In this document: piece by piece, positions 1 through 5,707 of the stretch
Numbering within the stretch: the stretch's first letter is position 1
Layout: each line of letters opens with the position of its first letter
Origin: Acidimicrobiales bacterium
GTDB taxonomy: Bacteria; Actinomycetota; Acidimicrobiia; Acidimicrobiales; Iamiaceae
Length of the DNA: 12,770 bases
Direction: 5' to 3'
Assembly: GCA_020439605.1 (NCBI GenBank)
Contig: JAGQSI010000025.1
Span: 1 to 12,770, forward strand
Position numbers and translations under genes: made by a program
The notes under the pieces: generated by a model
What the model was told of the DNA's origin: nothing
The model's input: only the letters and a program-made list of their open reading frames with translations
Databases searched by the model: none

Positions 1-21
1 AGGTGGCTGAACCGGCCCGGC

Positions 22-27
22 TAGCGT
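22..27 (+). promoter_or_regulatory. Putative -10 box of the malic enzyme gene
   Basis: The hexamer TAGCGT fits the actinobacterial TANNNT -10 pattern and lies 9 nt before the ATG at 37, so transcription would begin within a few bases of the start codon. No Shine-Dalgarno sequence is visible between the box and the ATG, which agrees with a leaderless or nearly leaderless mRNA. The -35 region would fall outside the window. TAGCGT recurs upstream of purE. This is a pattern match only. Confidence 0.35.
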
Positions 28-36
28 CAGAAGCCT

Positions 37-1467
37 ATGGTTTCGCCCACCGCCGCGTTTTCCGTGTGTATCCGGGTCCGGCTAGATAATCAGCCGGGCT
101 CCCTAGGACGCCTTGCTGCTGCTATTGGCGGGGTGGGTGCCAACATCGTGGCCCTTGAGGGCTTCGAAGCCAAAGAGGACTACCTGGACGAGGATCTGAT
201 CGTCAACTGCTCATCTGAGCAGCACATCGACGAGGTAGTGGCCTCGCTCGACGGAGTTGAAGGTATCGAGGTTCTTTCCTGGTACGACAGAACCTTCGAC
301 ATGCACGATGGCGGCAAGATCGAAGTTCTCGCACGGATGGATGTTGCTGATCGCGACGACCTTTCGATGGCTTACACCCCAGGCGTTGCTCGGGTCTGCA
401 CCGAGATCGAGCGTCATCCAGAGCGGGTTCATGAGCTGACCATCAAGAAGAACACGGTTGCCATCGTCACCGACGGAACCGCTGTGCTCGGACTTGGCAA
501 TATCGGTCCAGAGGCAGGGCTGCCAGTCATGGAGGGTAAGGCTCTGCTCTTCAAGAACTTTGCTGGTGTGGATGGGTTCCCGATCTGCATTGATGCGGGT
601 GGACCAACCATCTCAGATGAAGAACGCGCTGAAGTGATCATCGAAACGGTCAAGCGCATCGCCCCCGTATTCGGCGGCATCAACCTTGAGGACATTGCAG
701 CCCCAGCCTGTTTCGAAGTTGAGGACAGGCTTCGCGCTGAGCTCGACATTCCTGTCTTCCACGACGATCAACACGGCACTGCGGTCGTGACGCTCGCAGC
801 GCTGGACAACTCGCTCAAGATCGTCGGCAAACACATGGCAGACCTGCGAGTGGTTATCTCCGGCGCTGGTGCTGCAGGTGTTGCTATCGCCAAAATGTTG
901 ATGACCGCAGGCGTTACCAACATCGTTGCGTGCGATACCAAGGGTGCGATCCACAAGGGCCGCACGGACCTCAACATCGTCAAGCAGAAGTTTGCGGACA
1001 TCACCAACCCTGAGCAGATCAGCGGCACCATCCACGATGTGTTGCCAGGCGCTGATGTGTTCATCGGGGTAAGTGCCCCTGATGTCATAGATGCAGATGA
1101 TCTGCGCAAGATGGCAACCGATCCAATCGTGTTCGCCATGTCCAACCCCAACCCTGAGATTCGCCCTGAGGTTGCCAAGGGTCTTGCCGCTGTCATGGCC
1201 ACCGGCCGCAGCGACTACCCGAACCAGATCAACAATGTTCTGGCTTTCCCCGGGATCTTCCGAGGTGCCCTAGACGCGGGTGCCACAGACATCACAGACC
1301 ACATGAAACGTGCAGCAGCGGATGCGATCGCTGCGGCAGTATCGCCTGAGGACCTGCGTCCAGGGTTTGTGATTCCCTCGGTGTTTGATCTTCGTGTGGG
1401 AGAACTCGTGGCCACGGCAGTCGCTGAGGCGGCGGTTGCGGACGGGGTCTGTCGTCCTCACCGCTAA
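37..1467 (+). CDS. NAD(P)-dependent malic enzyme with N-terminal ACT domain
   Basis: Oxidative decarboxylation of malate to pyruvate in the cytoplasm, linking the TCA cycle to pyruvate. The 476-residue protein starts with an ACT-type regulatory domain (about residues 9-83, with DNQPGSLGRLAAAIG), followed by the malic enzyme proper. Visible catalytic features: YTPGVA with Tyr113, TDGTAVLGLGN at 145-155, Lys168 in MEGKALLFK, the metal-binding EDIAAP (Glu218, Asp219) and FHDDQHGT at 241-248. The Rossmann loop GAGAAG is at 276-281, and Asp300 at the end of the next strand suggests NAD rather than NADP. SNPNPE follows later. The ACT domain implies control by a small ligand, probably an amino acid, but the ligand cannot be read from sequence. 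The ATG at 37 is chosen because it precedes the whole ACT domain and sits behind a -10-like box. The identity is secure; the cofactor is inferred. Confidence 0.95.
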   Translation: MVSPTAAFSVCIRVRLDNQPGSLGRLAAAIGGVGANIVALEGFEAKEDYLDEDLIVNCSSEQHIDEVVASLDGVEGIEVLSWYDRTFDMHDGGKIEVLARMDVADRDDLSMAYTPGVARVCTEIERHPERVHELTIKKNTVAIVTDGTAVLGLGNIGPEAGLPVMEGKALLFKNFAGVDGFPICIDAGGPTISDEERAEVIIETVKRIAPVFGGINLEDIAAPACFEVEDRLRAELDIPVFHDDQHGTAVVTLAALDNSLKIVGKHMADLRVVISGAGAAGVAIAKMLMTAGVTNIVACDTKGAIHKGRTDLNIVKQKFADITNPEQISGTIHDVLPGADVFIGVSAPDVIDADDLRKMATDPIVFAMSNPNPEIRPEVAKGLAAVMATGRSDYPNQINNVLAFPGIFRGALDAGATDITDHMKRAAADAIAAAVSPEDLRPGFVIPSVFDLRVGELVATAVAEAAVADGVCRPHR

Positions 1468-1492
1468 CCTGTTGTCGCTAAGAGCTAGAACG

Positions 1493-1508
1493 ATCGACCA
1501 ATCGACCA
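1493..1508 (+). repeat. Perfect tandem 8-mer (ATCGACCA x2)
   Basis: Two back-to-back copies of ATCGACCA lie in the 55-bp gap between the malic enzyme and the CotH gene, ending 3 nt before the Shine-Dalgarno sequence of the latter. It may be a two-half-site protein target in the 5' UTR or a simple slippage duplication. Nothing in the sequence decides between these. Confidence 0.6.
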
Positions 1509-1511
1509 AGC

Positions 1512-1517
1512 GGAGGG
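1512..1517 (+). promoter_or_regulatory. Ribosome binding site deciding the CotH gene start
   Basis: GGAGGG lies 5 nt before the ATG at 1523. It selects that ATG over the open frame further upstream, which overlaps the malic enzyme and lacks a signal peptide at its N-terminus. Confidence 0.75.
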
Positions 1518-1522
1518 TCAAG

Positions 1523-4444
1523 ATGAGATTCGGGCGCGTTCTATTTGCTGTTGTGATGCTTGCGGCGCTGCCAGTAGTTGGAGCAGACGCACAGAGTCTG
1601 GCGTTGGCATTGAGCGCGCCTTCCGTTGGATCGGTGGCTGCCAACACGCCGGTAGCGGTTGCGGTAGATGCCGTCGGGGCCGATGCGGTTGGTGTTGAGG
1701 TAACAGTCGGATTCGAGGCGCCAACAACCATTGCGCTACAAGACAACGGAACCAACGGAGACGCCGTTGCTGGAGATGGGCGCTTTGGCGGGCTGATCGG
1801 AGGCGTCGGGTCGGGGACTTTGGTTCGTTACCGCTATGTGGCCACCTCGGGCTCACAACAAGTGACGTTGCCCGCCTCCAATGCCGCACGACCCCGTTTG
1901 GGATATGTGGTTCAGAGCCTTACAACAAACAGTTCCCTGCCCACGGTGGACTGGTTCATAGACCCCGTCCACTACGGCGAGTTACGAGCGAAACCCTGGC
2001 TCGATGACTACAAGCCCGCCGTGGTGTCGGTTGGTGGCGAGGTCTGGGATGGAGTGAGGGTGCGGGTGAGTGGCAATGGTCGATCCGCTCTCAAGTACTC
2101 CTTCAAGTTCAAGATGCCCAAAGGTGCACCGCTACAGGCGCCGTTCCTGCAGTGGCCAGTTGATGAGTTCAAGCTAGACGGGGACATGAATGACCCGACG
2201 GGAGTGATCGCACCGGTTGCGTCGTCCATCTACGAGGACTCCAACCCTGTGATGCCCCAGATTGCCAAGGTTCATGTGGAGCAGAACTTCTCAGATTTCG
2301 GTTTGTTCTCTCTCGTCGAAGAAACCGACAAGTTGTGGAGGAAGAGGAACGGGCTCGACGGACCCGGAGACATTCATTATGAGCCCGAGGACATTACCGG
2401 TGTCTTCATCGACGACGGCTCAAGCGATGGGCTCGATGAAAGGTTCAAGAAGGAGAACCCAGAAGATGGGGATCACACCCATCTCTATGAGCTCATCAAG
2501 GCCGTGGACTCTGCCCCCACACCAGAGCGTGCCGCCAAGTTACGAGACATGTTCGACCTGCCATCGCTGATTGACGGGTTCGCTGCCAACGCGATCGTCC
2601 AGCACTGGGACACGACCGTTCACAATTATCAGCTCCTGCGAGACGGTGAGACCGGCAAATGGAGCTTTGTCTACGTCGATTTCGATAACACCCTCTATGG
2701 GACCATCCCGGCGGTGTTTCCCTATGGTCCGGACCATCTCGTGAGTGCACTTCGCTCAGATCCGGTCTTCTCCGATATGTATTTGCGTAGAGTTCGAACC
2801 CTCGCTGACAAATACCTCGGTGGAGGTGTCTTGTTGCAACGGTTCCGACAGATGCAAGCGCAGATGGTGGCGGACCAGAGCGCAGACCTTGCGCGCTGGC
2901 CAAGGAACTTCGGTACTCCTGCACAAGGCAAAGCTGCAGTGGAGGCGTATATCGCCCACAAAACCAGCTATCTGCTCAGCGAACACCAAAATGCTGATGG
3001 AGTCCCCAACGCACCAACGCCGGGACTGCCACTCGTGGTGTCCGATGCCTCTTTCGATGGTGTATCCGGACCATCTGGAGACTCGGTAACCATCTACAAC
3101 CCGTCTCAGTCAGAAGCGATAGATCTCTCTGGCTGGAAGATCGAAGGTGCTGGTAGTTCCACTCTTCCTGAAGGGTCCGTCATCCCTCCAGAAGCGGAGA
3201 TGGTCGTACCTGCCGATACGGCGGCCGCAAGCGCGGAGTTTGCTGCGGGCACCTTGCTAATGGGTCATCTAGATGCTGGTGGCCTTGACGATGCGGGCGG
3301 TGCCCTTCGCCTACGGGACCTTTCTGGTCGAATTCGCGCCCAAGCGGTTCTCTCAGAAGTAGTACCTCGGGTTGCTCAACCCAGGACTGGCTTGGAGATC
3401 GAGGCATCTGCGGATCAGGTTGAAACCACCACGGTTGGTGGCGCTGGCGTGAAGCTCACCGTGGCCGTAACCAACCATGGACCCAAGTCGGTTCAGTCGG
3501 TGGCTCTCAGCGCTACCGGCACCACATGTGCCAGAACCATTGGTCCCATAGCGGTGGGGCAGTCCGTGACCTTTCGCTGTGAGACCCTCGCATACAACGC
3601 GCCCGACCGCAGCTATCGGATACGTGCAGTCACAGGATCGTCCACCTATCGCTCCAATCGAGTTGAGGTGCGCCGACTGGTCCACGCCACCAACTACTGG
3701 TCTCAGACTTTCCCCAATGCGCCGACTGTAGGGCACATAACGCTCGGCGAGGCAGGCACTGTGCGAATAGCGTCCACGCTGGCTCCGCCAACCTCTACGC
3801 CAACAGCCACAACCCCCGGGGTTCGCTGGTTGGTTGTTTCGGGATTGGAGAAGGGCCGTGCCATCCCGACCCAGGGCTCGCTGGTGGCACCAGGACCGGT
3901 TGTCTCGGCGCCTTTCACCGAGAATGTTCCTGTCCGAGTTGCAGCGGCCTCTCGAAACGGCGCAGGCACCAGTGCGCGCACACCTCTGTCACCATGGATA
4001 ACTCCTCGGCCCAACGCGCAATGGCCTTTTGCCTCGACTGATGAACTGATTGACAAGGTCTATCTCGATCTCGAAGGCGCCCTACCAACCGTGGGACAAC
4101 GTCAAGGCGCGCTGGCCCAGATAGACCAGTTGGGGCCGGCGGCGCTAGTGGCCGAGAAGCTTGGCAATCAACGCTGGGGCGCTCAGATCGAGCCGTTGAT
4201 CAGACTCTATGAGGCCTATTTCGATCGTGCACCAGATGTAGCTGGACTCAAGTTTTGGGCCGATCAACGTGTATCGGGAAGAACGCTCATGTCCATTTCG
4301 GGACAGTTTGCCCGCTCTGGCGAACGGCTTCGCAAGACAGGTTCACTATCGAATGAGGCGTTTGTGCGCTTACGTCTACGACGGTGTCTTCGGTCGCAAA
4401 CCAGATTCCATGGGCCACGTCTATTGGACCTATCACCTCAATAG
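1523..4444 (+). CDS. Secreted CotH-kinase / lamin-tail / DUF4214 protein, apparently frameshifted at its 3' end
   Basis: Large exported protein, 973 residues as read and about 1049 if the frameshift near 4367 is corrected. Order of domains: a Sec signal peptide (hydrophobic core then ADAQS, residues 1-24); a beta domain with DNGTNGDAVAGDG (about 74-86); a CotH-type kinase domain (about 140-445); a lamin-tail domain (about 503-612, with LSGWKIEG); a CARDB/DUF11-like beta domain (about 623-720); a probable FN3-like domain (to about 830); then helical DUF4214-type repeats. The kinase part keeps HWD with Asp363, the following HNY, and DFDN with Asp386. The 23-residue gap from Asp363 to Asp386 equals that between the catalytic Asp228 and Asp251 of Bacillus subtilis CotH. 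The usual RGNSS motif reads SGNGRS here. The substrate is unknown; non-spore actinobacteria use such proteins at the cell surface or outside the cell. There is no C-terminal membrane anchor or LPxTG. The start follows a good ribosome binding site. Confidence 0.85.
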   Translation: MRFGRVLFAVVMLAALPVVGADAQSLALALSAPSVGSVAANTPVAVAVDAVGADAVGVEVTVGFEAPTTIALQDNGTNGDAVAGDGRFGGLIGGVGSGTLVRYRYVATSGSQQVTLPASNAARPRLGYVVQSLTTNSSLPTVDWFIDPVHYGELRAKPWLDDYKPAVVSVGGEVWDGVRVRVSGNGRSALKYSFKFKMPKGAPLQAPFLQWPVDEFKLDGDMNDPTGVIAPVASSIYEDSNPVMPQIAKVHVEQNFSDFGLFSLVEETDKLWRKRNGLDGPGDIHYEPEDITGVFIDDGSSDGLDERFKKENPEDGDHTHLYELIKAVDSAPTPERAAKLRDMFDLPSLIDGFAANAIVQHWDTTVHNYQLLRDGETGKWSFVYVDFDNTLYGTIPAVFPYGPDHLVSALRSDPVFSDMYLRRVRTLADKYLGGGVLLQRFRQMQAQMVADQSADLARWPRNFGTPAQGKAAVEAYIAHKTSYLLSEHQNADGVPNAPTPGLPLVVSDASFDGVSGPSGDSVTIYNPSQSEAIDLSGWKIEGAGSSTLPEGSVIPPEAEMVVPADTAAASAEFAAGTLLMGHLDAGGLDDAGGALRLRDLSGRIRAQAVLSEVVPRVAQPRTGLEIEASADQVETTTVGGAGVKLTVAVTNHGPKSVQSVALSATGTTCARTIGPIAVGQSVTFRCETLAYNAPDRSYRIRAVTGSSTYRSNRVEVRRLVHATNYWSQTFPNAPTVGHITLGEAGTVRIASTLAPPTSTPTATTPGVRWLVVSGLEKGRAIPTQGSLVAPGPVVSAPFTENVPVRVAAASRNGAGTSARTPLSPWITPRPNAQWPFASTDELIDKVYLDLEGALPTVGQRQGALAQIDQLGPAALVAEKLGNQRWGAQIEPLIRLYEAYFDRAPDVAGLKFWADQRVSGRTLMSISGQFARSGERLRKTGSLSNEAFVRLRLRRCLRSQTRFHGPRLLDLSPQ
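4364..4370 (+). other. Apparent one-base frameshift inside the third DUF4214 repeat
   Basis: Upstream of this point the CotH protein reads in one frame through NEAFV; downstream the family-like sequence AYVYDGVFGRKPDS reads in the +1 frame. Skipping one base (for example C4367) joins them as FVAYVYDGVFGR. In this joined form the Tyr-to-Arg distance (6) and Arg-to-Trp distance (10) equal those of the preceding repeat (LYEAYFDRAPD...W), so the join is exact. Without the skip, the frame ends 25 codons later at 4444. The site is not a homopolymer and contains no known slippery or stop-codon signal. It may be a true mutation, an assembly error, or less likely programmed frameshifting. Confidence 0.8.
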
Positions 4445-4673
4445 GGGCATGTCGAGAGGTGCGGTCATGGTTCAGTTGTCTGAGTCGAGCGAAGGCAAGA
4501 GAACCCTTGCTTCAGCAGTGAGCCCAGCACTTGTTGGCTATGCCATGTTGGGGACACCCATGAGCGGTACCGAAGCCGAGGCAGCCACAGAATGGCTTGC
4601 CGCTGGAGGATCGCTGCTCAGCGTCATCGAGGGCGTGCGATCGAGCGATGCATACGCGAACAGAGTGAATTGA
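4368..4673 (+). CDS. C-terminal DUF4214 part of the CotH protein, displaced into the +1 frame
   Basis: This stretch of 101 codons continues the CotH-protein repeats in a different frame and is unlikely to be a gene of its own. It has AYVYDGVFGRKPDS, then YWTYHLNRGMSRGAVMVQL, a typical DUF4214 unit, followed by a fourth, more divergent helical unit (about ALVGYAMLGTP to the end) that closes in TGA. DUF4214 modules are common near the C-termini of exported, often repetitive, surface proteins; their biochemical role is unsettled. The open frame extends upstream to a GTG at 4269 and has an ATG at 4353, but neither has a Shine-Dalgarno sequence, and the residues before AYVYDG do not resemble the family. 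If the frameshift is real, this segment is probably not translated. Confidence 0.75.
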   Translation, partial: AYVYDGVFGRKPDSMGHVYWTYHLNRGMSRGAVMVQLSESSEGKRTLASAVSPALVGYAMLGTPMSGTEAEAATEWLAAGGSLLSVIEGVRSSDAYANRVN

Positions 4674-4698
4674 ACTATCACCCGGTAGCGTCTAGCAC
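4670..4698 (+). promoter_or_regulatory. Candidate purE promoter
   Basis: TTGAAC (4670-4675) and TAGCAC (4693-4698) are separated by 17 bases, and TAGCGT at 4686-4691 is an alternative TANNNT -10 box. Either would give a short leader holding the purE ribosome binding site. The element overlaps the stop codon of the displaced CotH reading frame. The hexamers are weak matches. Confidence 0.35.
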
Positions 4699-4708
4699 TC
4701 ACCGATTC

Positions 4709-4714
4709 AGGAGG
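4709..4714 (+). promoter_or_regulatory. purE ribosome binding site
   Basis: AGGAGG, 8 nt before the GTG at 4723, is one of the strongest Shine-Dalgarno sequences in the window and fixes the GTG as the start. It contrasts with the other purine genes, which show weak sites or none. Confidence 0.8.
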
Positions 4715-4722
4715 AACTAGCC

Positions 4723-5184
4723 GTGGGGCAGTACAAGGTTGCGATCATCATGGGGTCACCGAACGACCGATCGAAGATGGAACCCGCGGCACAGACTCTC
4801 AGCGGGTTTGGCATCGAAGCCGACGTGCAGGTGATGTCTGCTCACCGTACCCCTGCCAAGGTGGCGGCCTTTGTGGGCGGTGCCCGTGAAGCTGGCTACT
4901 CAGCGATCATCGCTGGGGCAGGCATGGCCGCGCACCTCGCTGGTGCCGCTGCAGCACACACCACGCTGCCGGTGATTGGCGTTCCGCTCTCCGGTGGTGC
5001 CCTCAACGGAGTTGATGCCCTCTACGCGACGGTTCAGATGCCCAAGGGAATCCCGGTAGCAACAGTTGCGGTGGATGGCTCGATCAACGCTGCACTGCTC
5101 GTGGTTCAGATGTTGGCCATCACAGATGTGGACCTTCAGGCCAAGCTTGTCGCAGACCGCGAGGAGCGTGCCTCGGTCAGCTGA
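4723..5184 (+). CDS. purE: N5-carboxyaminoimidazole ribonucleotide mutase (PurE)
   Basis: Class I PurE converts N5-CAIR to CAIR in purine synthesis in the cytoplasm, normally as an octamer. The 153 residues cover the full short family length. Visible motifs: GSPND at 11-15 (usually GSxSD, so Ser is replaced by Asn), the SAHRTP loop at 39-44 with His41, AGAGMAAHLAG at 64-74 with His71, and LSGGALNGVDALYATVQMP at 89-107, where NG-D matches the family pattern. It starts at GTG behind AGGAGG. It lies first in a run of purine genes but is cut off from purB by an opposite-strand zinc protein gene, so it probably has its own promoter. PurK, which makes N5-CAIR and often neighbours PurE, is not in the window. 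The stop codon lies inside a tandem repeat. Confidence 0.95.
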   Translation: MGQYKVAIIMGSPNDRSKMEPAAQTLSGFGIEADVQVMSAHRTPAKVAAFVGGAREAGYSAIIAGAGMAAHLAGAAAAHTTLPVIGVPLSGGALNGVDALYATVQMPKGIPVATVAVDGSINAALLVVQMLAITDVDLQAKLVADREERASVS

Positions 5185-5234
5185 GCTGCGGTGTCTAGCT
5201 GAGCTGGGGGTGGCTAGCTGACCTGGCGGTCGCT
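5179..5234 (+). repeat. Three degenerate 18-19 bp tandem repeats at a convergent gene junction
   Basis: Units begin AGCTGAGCTGCGGTG (5179-5196), AGCTGAGCTGGGGGTGG (5197-5215) and AGCTGACCTGGCGGTCG (5216-5234), each ending in CT. The first carries the purE stop codon, and the boundary of units two and three carries the stop of the facing zinc gene. Each unit contains AGCT palindromes that could pair with one another in the transcript from either strand. A role as a bidirectional transcription end is possible but there is no U-tract. Confidence 0.6.
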
Positions 5235-5594
5235 CGAGTGGTGGGAGCTGACCCCATAGCGCTCTGAGGGAAGCGAGATGTGGGTAGGGGCCGGCACGCT
5301 CGACGAGCGTGAGGCCTCCGATACCGGTGCCTCGACAGGATGCTTGGCTGCTTCGCGATTGAGCTTGCGCTGAGCACGTTCAAGCCTGCGAGTGGTTGAC
5401 GCCGATGCCTTGGTCGGCTTCACCCGAACCACGTTGCTGTTGCGCACCCCTGAGGCATTGAGCGCGCATCCGATGCAATAAGGCGGCTTCTTCGGTCCAC
5501 GGGGGAACACCAGACATTGCGCACAGAACGGGCGGCCGCAATGTTGGCAGGCCGCTACGTCTGGTTCTTCAAGATGTCGCATGCAGTGCGACAT
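5214..5594 (-). CDS. Small B-box-like zinc-binding protein, function unknown
   Basis: A 126-residue protein of unknown function. Residues 4-43 hold four pairs of likely zinc ligands: C4/H7, C16/C19, C24/C27 and C40/C43, in the style C-x2-H...C-x2-C-G-R-P-x-C-x2-C. This resembles the B-box-type zinc-binding modules seen at the N-termini of many actinobacterial proteins, and would bind two zinc ions in a cross-brace. There the module usually precedes a membrane segment; here no membrane segment follows. Residues about 52-85 are strongly basic (TRRLERAQRKLNREAAKHP) and probably helical, and the rest is a Ser/Pro-rich tail that looks disordered. The ATG is supported by an AGAGGA ribosome binding site. 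It is convergent with purE (29-nt gap) and divergent from purB. A nucleic-acid or protein-binding adaptor is possible, but that is a guess from charge and fold only. Confidence 0.75.
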   Translation of the reverse strand: MSHCMRHLEEPDVAACQHCGRPFCAQCLVFPRGPKKPPYCIGCALNASGVRNSNVVRVKPTKASASTTRRLERAQRKLNREAAKHPVEAPVSEASRSSSVPAPTHISLPSERYGVSSHHSSDRQVS

Positions 5595-5599
5595 GGCGT

Positions 5600-5605
5600 T
5601 CCTCT
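5600..5605 (-). promoter_or_regulatory. Ribosome binding site of the zinc protein gene
   Basis: On the minus strand AGAGGA lies 5 nt before the ATG at 5594, within AAAGAGGAA. It supports that ATG over the second in-frame methionine at codon 5. Confidence 0.65.
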
Positions 5606-5694
5606 TTGCCTTCTAACGACTATTGGCAACTTCATCGTCACAATCGGCCCCAACCTTTAGACATCAAGGCTTCCGTGAGTTGTCCGGGTGCGAG

Positions 5695-5700
5695 TACCGT
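5695..5700 (+). promoter_or_regulatory. Putative -10 box that would make purB leaderless
   Basis: TACCGT fits TANNNT and ends 7 nt before the GTG at 5708, which would put the transcript start at or one base before the start codon. No Shine-Dalgarno sequence is seen before this GTG. The same geometry occurs before the HTH-TOBE gene and purL. The rest of the 113-bp region between the zinc gene and purB shows no clear operator or hairpin. Confidence 0.35.
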
Positions 5701-5707
5701 CCCGAAG

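Noticed and set aside
1385..1522. Upstream extension of the CotH reading frame overlapping the malic enzyme
   Set aside because: The extra 46 residues have no family character and hide the signal peptide; the ATG at 1523 has a good ribosome binding site and gives a clean exported N-terminus.
4269..4367. Independent small gene starting at GTG 4269 or ATG 4353
   Set aside because: No ribosome binding site, and the residues before AYVYDG are an out-of-frame reading of the preceding DUF4214 repeat; only the part from about 4368 looks real.
4361..4370. Programmed +1 frameshift signal
   Set aside because: There is no slippery run, rare-codon stop pair or internal Shine-Dalgarno sequence like that of prfB; kept only as a remote option in the frameshift finding.
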